DNA of 41,097 nucleotides from positions 1 through 41,097 of the forward strand of contig NZ_LIPP01000021.1 of assembly GCF_001418335.1 (NCBI RefSeq), read 5' to 3'. Under the pieces are notes generated by a model, which did no database searches, was not told the origin of the DNA, and saw only the letters and a program-made list of their open reading frames with translations. This document shows positions 8,011 to 15,905 of this stretch, one piece after another (the first letter of the stretch is position 1; every line of letters starts with the position of its first letter). The stretch comes from Streptomyces aurantiacus (GTDB taxonomy: Bacteria > Actinomycetota > Actinomycetes > Streptomycetales > Streptomycetaceae). A program made the position numbers and the translations under genes.

Positions 8011-11000
8011 TTGTCTCAACATCAGTTCCTGCGTGCCCGAAGACTTCTCACCTCCCTACTGACCGGAGCCGTCCTGGTCGGCGGCCTCCTGGCCGCTCCG
8101 GCGTCCTCGGCCGCCTCAGGCGCCTCGGACATCTCGGCGGACATCCCACCGCAGGAACCCGGTGTCACGCTGCGCGTGTTCGACGTGCAGACGCCGCTGA
8201 GCAAGCTGTGCACCCTCAAACCAGGCCAGACCCCCAACTACGACGCGGTGAAAGCGACGGTGGACTGGTCGACGACGGACGACTTCGGCGGCTTCTCCGA
8301 CCGCTTCGTGACAGAGGTGACCGGCAATCTGGTCGTACCGAGCGACGGCATCTACGCGCTGCGTCTCATCAGTGACGACGGTTCCCGGCTGACCATCGAC
8401 GACACCACGATCGTCGACCACGACGGACTCCACGGTGCGGAGCCGAAGGACGGCTCCGTCTCGCTCACCGCGGGATCGCACCCGCTGCGCATCGATCATT
8501 TCGAGCGGGACGGCGGGCAGCAGCTGCAACTGGCCTGGAAGCCGCCGGGCGCGGCCGACTTCACCGTGGTGCCCCGTGAGGCGCTGACCACGGACGCAGG
8601 CGTCGTCCGGGTGACGGCGCCGGGACGCAAGGAGTGCGAGGGGAGCGGCGACACCCCCGGTGACGGCCTGCCCCTCACAGAGGTGCGCCCCGACCTGACG
8701 CTCACGGACCTGCGCCCCGACGGCTTCGAACCGCAGGTCACCGGGATGGACTGGCTGCCCGACGGCCGGCTGGCAATCAGCACCTGGGGCGGTTCGGACA
8801 ACCTCGCCGGAGAGGTGTACCTGCTGGACAACGTCACCGGTGAGACCAGCAAGGACAAGGTCACCGTCAAGAAGGTGGCGAGTGGGCTGCGCGAGCCCAT
8901 GGGCATCAAGTACGTCGACGGTTCGCTGTACGTCTCGCAGAAGCACGAGCTGACCCGGCTCGTCGACCGGAACCGCGATGACGTGGCCGACGAGTACCGC
9001 ACCGTCGCGACCTTTCCGTACGGAGGGAACTTCCACGAGTTCGCCTTCGGACTCCTCTACCGCGACGGCTACTTCTACGTGAACCTGTCGGTCTCCATCA
9101 ACCTCGGTGGCGCAACCACGGTTCCGCAGCCCGCGCCGGGCCGCGGCACCACGTACAAGGTCAGCAAGAAGACGGGCAAGATCAGCCCGATCGCGGGCGG
9201 GCTCCGTACGCCGAACGGAATCGGCTGGGGTCCGGAGGGTGAGCTCTTCGCCACGGACAACCAAGGTGGCTGGCTTCCTTCGTCGAAGCTCATCCAGGTC
9301 AAGCAGGGCCGCTTCTTCAACCACTACACCGAGCCGTCCGGCGCCTTCGACGCCGCCCAGCCGACCAACCCGGTGCTGTGGCTGCCGCAGAACGAGATCG
9401 CCAACTCGCCGTCCACGCCGCTGTATGTGAAGAAGGGGACGTTCGCGGGCCAGATGCTGATCGGCGACGTGACCTACGGCGGCCTGCAGCGCGCGTACCT
9501 GGAGAAGGTGAAGGGCCAGTACCAGGGTGCGGTCTTCCGCTACACGCAGGGCCTTGAGGCCGGAGTCAACCGCCTCACCCTCGGTCCCGACGGCTCGATC
9601 TACGCCGGCGGTCTGGGCGCCGACGGCAACTGGGGCCAGGAGGGCAAGCTCAGGTTCGGCCTGCAGAAGCTCACGCCCAACGGCGGTAACACCTTCGACA
9701 TCAAGACGATGCGCGCCGTACCGGGCGGCTTCGACCTGACGTACACCCAGCCGGTGTCCGCGAAGACAGCCGAGGAACTGGCCAAGCACTACCGGGCCGA
9801 ACAGTGGCGGTACACCCCGACCTCCGACTACGGCGGCCCGAAGATCGCCGAAGAGGTACTGCCCGTACGGTCGGCCGAGCTGTCGAAGGACGCGCGTACC
9901 GTGCGGCTGCGGCTGGACGGCCTCAAGGAAGGGCGAGTCGTCCACCTCCGGTCGCCGCGTCCCTTCACCTCGGAGTCCGGTGAGTCGCTGTGGAACACCG
10001 AGGCCTGGTACACACTCAACGCCATGCCCGGCAAGCAGCCGCCTCCGGCCACCCAGTACGAGGCAGAGGAGGCCCGTCTCACGGGCACGGCCGGTGTCGC
10101 CACCGACCATGTCGGCCACTCCGGCAGCGGCTTCGTCGCCCGGTACAACACGGAGGGCAAGGCGGCCACCACCTTCGACGTGAAGGTCCGCAAGTCGGGC
10201 ACCTACGACGTCAACCTGCGGTACTCCAACGGCCCGAACCCGTTCCAGGGGACCAAGTCGCTGACCCTGTACGCCAACGGGAAGAAGCTGCGGCAGGTGA
10301 AGCTCGCCTCCACCAGTGACTGGGACTCCTGGTCCACGCAGACCGAGGCGGTGAAGCTGCGCGCGGGCAACAACACCCTCTCCTACCGGTTCGACGCCGG
10401 CGACACCGGGCACGTCAACCTCGACCTGATCACGCTCCGCAAGCACGGTGCGCCGCTCGCTCTGTTCGACGGCACCGCCGCCTCGCAGTCGCAGTGGCAG
10501 CACACGGACGGGCGACGACTGGAGTGGCCGCTCGCCGACGAGAAGTCGATGGAGGTATGCTGCGGTGACATCCGGACCATCGACGCGTACCAGGACTTCA
10601 AGCTGCACGCCGAGTTCCGCGTGCCGCTGCTGCCTGCCGACGTCACCGGACAGAACCGCGGCAACAGCGGAATCTTCATCCAGGACCGCTACGAACTGCA
10701 GATCCTCGACTCCTACGGTGACACCTCGTTGGACACCAATGAAGCCGGAGCCATCTATCTGAAGAAGGCACCCGACGTGAACGCGGCCAAGGCGCCGGAG
10801 ACCTGGCAGACGTACGACATCGTCTTCCGCGCCGCCCGCTTCGACGACAGTGGCAACAAAACCGCCGATGCCCGGCTGACCGTGGTGTGGAACGGCCAGA
10901 AGGTGCACGACGACATCACCCTCGACGGCCCCACCGCTTCGGGCCGGGCCGAGACACCGTCGGCGGGAGCGATCCGCCTGCAGGACCACGGCAACAAGGT

Positions 11001-11037
11001 CCGTTTCCGCAACATCAGACTGGAACCGCTCAGCTGA
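8011..11037 (+). CDS. Secreted PA14 / sorbosone-dehydrogenase-like propeller / CBM / DUF1080 protein
   Basis: This 1008-aa exported protein has a signal peptide (ARRLLTSLLTGAVLVGGLLA, cleavage near APASSAA). A PA14 domain follows at about 46-190 (LISDDGSRLTIDD, HPLRIDHFERDGGQQ). Next is a glucose/sorbosone dehydrogenase-like beta-propeller at about 220-560 (MDWLPDGRLAIST, LREPMGIKYVDG, LRTPNGIGWGPEGELF). A CBM6/35-like domain lies at about 680-808 (YEAEEARLTG, VNLDLITLR). The last domain, 816-1006, is DUF1080/3-keto-disaccharide hydrolase-like (NSGIFIQDRYELQILDS, AIRLQDHGNKVRFRNI). The likely role is binding and processing of an extracellular saccharide. I chose TTG at 8011 because GGAGG is five bases upstream and the signal peptide begins there; the longer upstream frame would bury the signal. 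It ends in a strong terminator. Confidence 0.85.
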   Translation: MSQHQFLRARRLLTSLLTGAVLVGGLLAAPASSAASGASDISADIPPQEPGVTLRVFDVQTPLSKLCTLKPGQTPNYDAVKATVDWSTTDDFGGFSDRFVTEVTGNLVVPSDGIYALRLISDDGSRLTIDDTTIVDHDGLHGAEPKDGSVSLTAGSHPLRIDHFERDGGQQLQLAWKPPGAADFTVVPREALTTDAGVVRVTAPGRKECEGSGDTPGDGLPLTEVRPDLTLTDLRPDGFEPQVTGMDWLPDGRLAISTWGGSDNLAGEVYLLDNVTGETSKDKVTVKKVASGLREPMGIKYVDGSLYVSQKHELTRLVDRNRDDVADEYRTVATFPYGGNFHEFAFGLLYRDGYFYVNLSVSINLGGATTVPQPAPGRGTTYKVSKKTGKISPIAGGLRTPNGIGWGPEGELFATDNQGGWLPSSKLIQVKQGRFFNHYTEPSGAFDAAQPTNPVLWLPQNEIANSPSTPLYVKKGTFAGQMLIGDVTYGGLQRAYLEKVKGQYQGAVFRYTQGLEAGVNRLTLGPDGSIYAGGLGADGNWGQEGKLRFGLQKLTPNGGNTFDIKTMRAVPGGFDLTYTQPVSAKTAEELAKHYRAEQWRYTPTSDYGGPKIAEEVLPVRSAELSKDARTVRLRLDGLKEGRVVHLRSPRPFTSESGESLWNTEAWYTLNAMPGKQPPPATQYEAEEARLTGTAGVATDHVGHSGSGFVARYNTEGKAATTFDVKVRKSGTYDVNLRYSNGPNPFQGTKSLTLYANGKKLRQVKLASTSDWDSWSTQTEAVKLRAGNNTLSYRFDAGDTGHVNLDLITLRKHGAPLALFDGTAASQSQWQHTDGRRLEWPLADEKSMEVCCGDIRTIDAYQDFKLHAEFRVPLLPADVTGQNRGNSGIFIQDRYELQILDSYGDTSLDTNEAGAIYLKKAPDVNAAKAPETWQTYDIVFRAARFDDSGNKTADARLTVVWNGQKVHDDITLDGPTASGRAETPSAGAIRLQDHGNKVRFRNIRLEPLS

Positions 11038-11056
11038 TGCCCAACTGATCCAGGTC

Positions 11057-12127
11057 TCAGGGGCCGGGCCCGGTTTCGACCGGGCCCGGCTTTCCGTCGC
11101 TCCGCCTCCTTCCGCGTCCCTCCACGTCCCTCCACGTCGTGGACCGGACGTATTCGGTGGGGGTTTGGCCGTAGCGCTTCTTGAAGGCGCGGATGAAGTG
11201 GCTGCTGTCGGCGAACTGCCAGTGGGCGGCGAGTTCGGAGACGCTCACCCGGCCGCGCGGTGCGGTGAGGGCGAGCCGGGCCTCTTCCAGCCGCCGGTGG
11301 CGCACGTAGGCGGTCACCGACTCCCCCACCTTGGCGAACGCCCGTTGGAGGGTGCGTACGGAGACGTTGAGCTGACGCGCCAGCGCCGTCGGTGAGAGTT
11401 CCGCATCGGCGAGTCCGCTGTCGGCCAGGTCCTTCGCGGCCTGGACGAGCGCGGGGGCCAACCGGGGCTCCACGTCGTCGAACCCGCCCCCCGCCACTGC
11501 CTTGGTCAGCTCGATCAGGACCCGGTGGGCGGCGTGCACTCCGGCCGGGCCGAGGCCGGTGACCGTCCGCTGGATCATTTCCGTGTGGGCCCTCAGCAGG
11601 CGCATCTCGGCCGAGTTGCCCGGCCCGGTGATCGTCCGGTTCCCGAGCACGGGTCTGAGCATCGCGGAGGGCAGGAACAGCAACAGTTCCCTGGTCTGCG
11701 CATGCCTCTCGAAGGGCACCTGCCGCCCGAAGTGCCGGAGGAGGAACTGCCCTGTCGACACGGTGTGTTCGCCACGATCGGGCAGGCCGCCCACCGTCCA
11801 TGCGCCGCGCCGCAGTATGTGCACCTCCACCAGGTCCTGATCGCCTCCCGGGTGGTCCGCGGTCCGGATCGCCGACATGGCGTGGAGATCGCCGATCACC
11901 ACGTCCCGCAGCCTGGTGACGCGCAACTTGACCCGGAAGTCGGCGATCGTGGCCGGACTGTAGGTCACCAGGGGCAAGTCCTTCCCGATCTGTGCCTCCC
12001 ACCCGCGCCGGAAGGTGTCGAATCCTCGCGGTGCGGCGCCCGGGGCGGTGGTGTCAAGGACGAACACCTCACGCGACTCGTCCGCCTCTGCTCCCGTTCG
12101 GTTCATCGCGGGTCGGCCCACCTCCAT
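11057..12127 (-). CDS. AraC-family transcriptional regulator
   Basis: The 356-aa protein has an N-terminal AraC-binding-like sensory domain (about 30-210; DTFRRGWEAQIGKDLPLVTYS) and a C-terminal double helix-turn-helix (about 245-335) with LARQLNVSVRTLQRAFAKVG and the signature ADSSHFIRAFKKRYGQTPTEYVR split across helix 2 and its tail. It should bind DNA in response to a small ligand; the target is not visible. I placed the start at ATG 12127, where GGAG lies six bases upstream. A second ATG at 12106 is possible. The leader holds three copies of an 11-bp repeat that includes the SD. It is convergent with the PA14/DUF1080 gene, which it might control. Confidence 0.85.
   Translation of the reverse strand: MEVGRPAMNRTGAEADESREVFVLDTTAPGAAPRGFDTFRRGWEAQIGKDLPLVTYSPATIADFRVKLRVTRLRDVVIGDLHAMSAIRTADHPGGDQDLVEVHILRRGAWTVGGLPDRGEHTVSTGQFLLRHFGRQVPFERHAQTRELLLFLPSAMLRPVLGNRTITGPGNSAEMRLLRAHTEMIQRTVTGLGPAGVHAAHRVLIELTKAVAGGGFDDVEPRLAPALVQAAKDLADSGLADAELSPTALARQLNVSVRTLQRAFAKVGESVTAYVRHRRLEEARLALTAPRGRVSVSELAAHWQFADSSHFIRAFKKRYGQTPTEYVRSTTWRDVEGRGRRRSDGKPGPVETGPGP
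11063..11090. terminator. Perfect 12-bp-stem hairpin with TTCG loop
   Basis: The arm at 11063-11074 pairs perfectly with 11079-11090 around TTCG, followed by TTT. It lies 25 bp after the stop of the large secreted protein and inside the last codons of the convergent AraC-type gene, whose GP-rich C-terminus it encodes. Confidence 0.85.
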
Positions 12128-12133
12128 CCCTTG

Positions 12134-12166
12134 CTCCGATCCGGCTCCGATCCGGCTCCGATCCGG
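12134..12166. repeat. Three perfect 11-bp tandem repeats in the AraC-gene leader
   Basis: The unit CTCCGATCCGG occurs at 12134-12144, 12145-12155 and 12156-12166 without mismatch. Read on the minus strand each copy ends in GGAG, and the copy nearest the start codon (12127) supplies the SD of the AraC-type gene. The 11-bp period is close to one helical turn, so the array could also act as stacked protein-binding sites. Confidence 0.9.
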
Positions 12167-12287
12167 AGAGTACGACAGCCCGAGAGACCCGAACGAGAGT
12201 GCTGGCTGCCGGGTACGGAGTACAGCCAGCTGCACCTCGCCTTCGTTCTCAGCCCTCCCCCGGTGCAACCGCAGGCAGTTCCCTTAC

Positions 12288-13301
12288 CTATTTCCTCCCC
12301 CGTGACTGTGCCCGCACAGTAGGGGCGGGTGAAGCTGAGCGGACCTGCTGCGGGTTCGACTGTTCCCTTGACGTGCGGTTGTTCTGTTGGTCGCGTCCGG
12401 TACCGCTCGGCAAGTACTGCGTGGGATCACGCACGGGTGATTGGGGCGGCTCGGAAGAATACGACCGAAGCGCGTCGCTCGGACTCGGAGACCGATCTCG
12501 GTACAGCAAATCTGATTCGGCCGGTGAAGACCTTCCGGAATCAAACCCCGCGGTCCGGGGATCCCCGCCGTAACCCAGACTGGGCAGCGCCGCTACCCGC
12601 TTGAAAGTCCCGTCGTCCTGGAATGCAAATTCTGGTGTTGCTTGCTCCTGCCGCAGCAGCGAGGGCTCAGGTGAATCACTTGGTACCGGACGCTGGCGCT
12701 GCACCTCAGAGATGCGCGGCTGGCCATCCGGCATTCCATGGATTTTGGCGACAGCAAATGCCTGTAGGGCAGCCGCCGTCGCCTGATTCGCCTCCCTCGA
12801 CTGCGTTTGGTCCGGCTGCTGCGCTGCGCCCGGCCTCGGGAGGGGACCGGGACCCCCCTGCCGGGTCCCTGCCGGCTGGATCGCATTACCCCTGCCCTTG
12901 AGCGACTTGTACAGCAAAGCCGCGCCGCCACCCAGCATTGCCCATGGGAGCAAGGCCGGTGCAAACAGCGCAAGCGCGGCTATTACCATGATCGCGCCAA
13001 TAAGGGCACCGGAAGTCCGACGCTTGTGTCCCTTTGCGGCCTTCATGGCCTTTTCGGCCTGGGGGCGTACGGCCTTCCGCAGCTTTTGCAAGCGGCCGGG
13101 GGGGGCGTCCTTCTTCTTGACGCCGTCTTGGCTCGGGTCATCTGGATCTGGGCTGTCCGGGTTCCGGTCCGGGCCCCGGTCCGGACTCTGGTTCCGTTCC
13201 GGGTCCGGGCTTCGGTCCCGATCCCGGCTTTCCGGCCGTGGGCTCCTCTGCCTCCAACGCTCTTCCTCTTGCTGCCCGACCCCGTCCGACGGTGTGGCCA
13301 T
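12288..13301 (-). CDS. Hypothetical disordered protein with one membrane segment
   Basis: I do not recognise this 337-aa protein. Residues 1-65 are disordered and rich in Pro, Arg, Asp and Ser with a PDR/PDP-type repeat (RSPDPERNQSPDRGPDRNPD). A basic stretch (QKLRKAVRPQAEKAMKAAKGHKRR split at about 70-92) precedes a hydrophobic segment (about 96-130) and a long Gln/Ser/Pro-rich tail. The start ATG follows GGAGG and GGGG. Codon use is looser than in neighbours: CTT, ATT, ATA, TTT, GAT and AAT are common and the stop is TAG. The surrounding kilobase is also less GC-biased, which suggests recent acquisition or weak selection. Larger open frames on the other strand here look like shadows. Confidence 0.65.
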   Translation of the reverse strand: MATPSDGVGQQEEERWRQRSPRPESRDRDRSPDPERNQSPDRGPDRNPDSPDPDDPSQDGVKKKDAPPGRLQKLRKAVRPQAEKAMKAAKGHKRRTSGALIGAIMVIAALALFAPALLPWAMLGGGAALLYKSLKGRGNAIQPAGTRQGGPGPLPRPGAAQQPDQTQSREANQATAAALQAFAVAKIHGMPDGQPRISEVQRQRPVPSDSPEPSLLRQEQATPEFAFQDDGTFKRVAALPSLGYGGDPRTAGFDSGRSSPAESDLLYRDRSPSPSDALRSYSSEPPQSPVRDPTQYLPSGTGRDQQNNRTSREQSNPQQVRSASPAPTVRAQSRGRK

Positions 13302-13749
13302 CCCCTGTTCCTATCCTCCGGGCCGGTGAGTACGGCAACGGAGCCGTCAGCAGGCACACCAGGAATCACTCACCGGCCGGGCAGTCATGTCCCCAGACGT
13401 ACCAGCACTGTTCGCCGTTTCGCAGGGGATTGGCGTCTGGCCACTGGTGGTCCATGGCCACGAATCAAGAACCTCACTGGCGACAACGGCCAGGGAGCGC
13501 GAACGGTTCAACCACCGCCCGCACCCGTCGCGCAGCCGTCGCGCACACCAGAACGCCTAGTGTCGCCAGATGTTGCCTGTGTATCTACGTCGCACCCCTT
13601 GTATGCCTATAAGTGTCGACAGTACCGTGCAGTCGAACCTCGCCTGCAGGCCTTCTCCACTGGTTCGCCCGCCGTCCGCGCCGTCGCCGTTCACCGCGTC
13701 GGTGACGGTCGGCCATGCCCAAACGCTCTGGAAGACAAGGGAGTTCACA
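13302..13749. other. 448-bp divergent intergenic region
   Basis: This separates the disordered-protein gene (minus) from the beta-helix gene (plus). It is less GC-rich than its surroundings. The only structured signals I see are a -10-like TATAAG followed directly by the TGTCGACA palindrome (13608-13621), a short direct repeat of CCGTCGCGCA near 13530-13550, and the SD before 13750. No convincing small gene was found on either strand. Confidence 0.6.
13608..13621 (+). promoter_or_regulatory. -10-like TATAAG plus TGTCGACA operator candidate
   Basis: TATAAG (13608-13613) abuts the perfect palindrome TGTCGACA (13614-13621), 129 bp upstream of the beta-helix gene start. A bound repressor would cover the transcription start. 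The same palindrome recurs before the GntR, FAH and BBE genes. No good -35 is present at 17-18 bp, so the promoter call is weaker than the palindrome itself. Confidence 0.5.
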
Positions 13750-15762
13750 GTGGTACGCAGAAGCAGCACAGGAGCGGACCGTCCGGCCGGGGCGTCCGTA
13801 CTGGACCAGGACGTCACCTACCGCGCCCGCCCCCGCGCTCTCCTCGTGGCGATCGCCGGCCTCGCGGTCACCCCCGCGCTGATCACCCCGGCCGCCGCAC
13901 ACTCCGCGAAGGGCGGCAGGACTCTCACCGTCGGCTCCGGAGAGACCCTGGAACTCACCGAGACCACCACGGTGAGCGCACTCACCATCAAGGAGGGCGG
14001 GATCATCGCCGCCCCGGAGGGGTACCGCCTCACCCTCACCGTCAACGGCGTGGAAACGGGCGCCGAGCTGGGTGAACTCACCGACGGACACGGCGGACTG
14101 GCCACCGCCGTCGCCGCCGGTACCTACCGGGGCAAGGTGGTCCTGGACGTCGCCGTGGCCAACGACGTCGCCTACAGCGACCTCAGTTTCCCGCTCCGCC
14201 AGGCCCTCTACGTCGACGCCGCCGGTGTCGACGAGTCCAGGTCCGTCCCCTCCGGCGTCCGCGGCGGCACCGTCACCGACACCGGCGCGCGCGACATCAC
14301 CCTGCTGTCCGACGGCGAGTCCTTCAACGGCGTGTACGTCACCGGTGGCGGCTCCTACACCCTGACCCGGCCGAAGATCGCCTTCGACGGCAACGGCCGC
14401 TGCGACTTCATCGGTTACGGTGCCTCCGTCGTCGGCACCGGAGAGGGCACCAACCTCGTCATCGACGGGGCCGTCATCAAGAACGAGGGCGTGGTCCGCA
14501 CCGCGGTCATCGCCGACGCCACCGCCAACGTCGTCGTCAAGAACTCCACCCTCCACTGTGCCGACGGCAGTCACGTGCCCGCCGAGTACCCGGAGACCGG
14601 CACCGGCGACACCCGGTACATGATCACCGTGCCGTGGATGCTGGGCCTGTCGGGCAACGTCCGCACCACCAACCTCCTCGGCGCGAGCACCCGGGCGTCG
14701 TACATCAACTCCTCGATCTCCTCGGAGAAGTGGGGCGCCCTGTCCGTCGACGGCGGCAGCAAGTGCACGCTCACCGCCATCAACAGCCACATCGCCAACA
14801 CCAAGGGCCAGGGCTACGGTTCCTACGCCATCGGCAGCGTCACCGAGCACTTCCTCGGCTGCACCTTCGACGTCGGCGACTACGCGCTCATCCACTGGGG
14901 CGCCGCGGCCCACTACGGCGACAGCACCAAGGAAGCCGTCGCGGCGCTCAACGAGTCCCTGGAACTCGGTTTGACCGCGGCCGAGTTGAAAAAGCTGCCG
15001 GTGCGCTCGACCGTCATCGACGCCGGCCGCTTCATGGTGCTGTGGTACGCGGCCGGCTCCGTCGCCATCGACGGCGGCACCCGGGTCAACACCGGCAAGA
15101 CCACCTTCATGTGCAAGGCCGTCACGGCCAAGGTCACCGTCGACGGCTCCCGGGGCGCCATCCTCAACCCGGGCAACGGCGTCATCTTCCAGCTGATGGA
15201 CACCGACCGGCCCAGCAGCGTCGCGGTCACGGACAAGCCCTGGAAGACCGAGATGACCGGCACCTACACGGAGCCCACCGGCTCCGCCACCAAGTCGTCG
15301 ACCTGGGTCACCACCAGCGCCCAGGCCACCGACGCGACCGGCTCCTTCACCGACATCGAGCTGAACGGCGACTTCTACAACGCCGTCCGGGGTGGCGGCA
15401 ACGCGAGCCTCCAGGGGCAGAACCTGGTCCTGGACTTCACCCGTTCCACCGTCAAGGGCGTCATCTCCGCGACCACCACGAAGCACCGGGTCCCCACCAT
15501 CACCGTCGCGCGGTACCGGGAGATCAGCGAGGTCACCAACACCCCGAGCCCGGTCGTCAACAACGGCGTCGTCGTGACTCTGGGCACCGGTTCCACCTGG
15601 ACGGTCACCGGCACCTCCCACCTGAGCGCCCTGACCCTGGCCGCCGACGCCGCCGTCAAGGCCCCGCGGGGCAGGACCGTCACTCTGACGGTCGACGGCA
15701 CAGCCACCGCCATCCGAGCAGGCCGCTCCTACACGGGGGCGCTCACGCTGACGGTGGCGTGA
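13750..15762 (+). CDS. Secreted beta-helix (pectin-lyase-fold-like) protein
   Basis: The 670-aa protein starts at GTG 13750 with AAGGGAG six bases upstream. A long basic N-region precedes a signal helix (RALLVAIAGLAVTPALIT) and an AAAHS cleavage site. The mature chain is rich in short beta-strands with Asn/Gly/Thr turns typical of right-handed parallel beta-helices (TNLVIDGAVIKNEG, VVVKNSTLHCADG, ALSVDGGSKCTLTAINSHIANT). No catalytic motif of a known pectate lyase was recognised, so it may bind or cleave polysaccharide or be structural. Similar modules sit at both ends: LTVGSGETLELTETTTVSAL near residue 59 and TLGTGSTWTVTGTSHLSAL near residue 610. A TGTCGACA operator candidate lies in its promoter region. 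Confidence 0.75.
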   Translation: MVRRSSTGADRPAGASVLDQDVTYRARPRALLVAIAGLAVTPALITPAAAHSAKGGRTLTVGSGETLELTETTTVSALTIKEGGIIAAPEGYRLTLTVNGVETGAELGELTDGHGGLATAVAAGTYRGKVVLDVAVANDVAYSDLSFPLRQALYVDAAGVDESRSVPSGVRGGTVTDTGARDITLLSDGESFNGVYVTGGGSYTLTRPKIAFDGNGRCDFIGYGASVVGTGEGTNLVIDGAVIKNEGVVRTAVIADATANVVVKNSTLHCADGSHVPAEYPETGTGDTRYMITVPWMLGLSGNVRTTNLLGASTRASYINSSISSEKWGALSVDGGSKCTLTAINSHIANTKGQGYGSYAIGSVTEHFLGCTFDVGDYALIHWGAAAHYGDSTKEAVAALNESLELGLTAAELKKLPVRSTVIDAGRFMVLWYAAGSVAIDGGTRVNTGKTTFMCKAVTAKVTVDGSRGAILNPGNGVIFQLMDTDRPSSVAVTDKPWKTEMTGTYTEPTGSATKSSTWVTTSAQATDATGSFTDIELNGDFYNAVRGGGNASLQGQNLVLDFTRSTVKGVISATTTKHRVPTITVARYREISEVTNTPSPVVNNGVVVTLGTGSTWTVTGTSHLSALTLAADAAVKAPRGRTVTLTVDGTATAIRAGRSYTGALTLTVA

Positions 15763-15763
15763 C

Positions 15764-15818
15764 CCGGAACTGATCCGGAACTGATCCGGACGTGAGCCAG
15801 ATGTAAGCCAGATGTGAA
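15764..15818. repeat. Two adjacent 11-bp tandem repeats after the beta-helix gene
   Basis: CCGGAACTGAT is repeated at 15764-15774 and 15775-15785, with a partial third copy. GTGAGCCAGAT at 15792-15802 is then followed by GTAAGCCAGAT at 15803-15813 and a partial copy. Both arrays have an 11-bp period and fill the gap between the stop codon and the terminator hairpin. Confidence 0.85.
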
Positions 15819-15854
15819 CCGGCCCCCGGGATGTCACCACATCCCGGGGGCCGG
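15819..15854. terminator. Perfect 16-bp-stem bidirectional terminator
   Basis: The arm at 15819-15834 is exactly complementary to 15839-15854 around a CACC loop. It sits between the convergent beta-helix (plus) and alpha/beta hydrolase (minus) genes and can end both transcripts. Confidence 0.9.
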
Positions 15855-15905
15855 AGTCCGTCGTGCCGGTTCACGCACCGCGGGGCGCGTGGAACCGTCG
15901 GCGGG

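Noticed and set aside
12807..14075. 422-aa plus-strand open frame across the disordered-protein gene and the intergenic region
   Set aside because: No SD, no family features, and it spans two better-supported genes.
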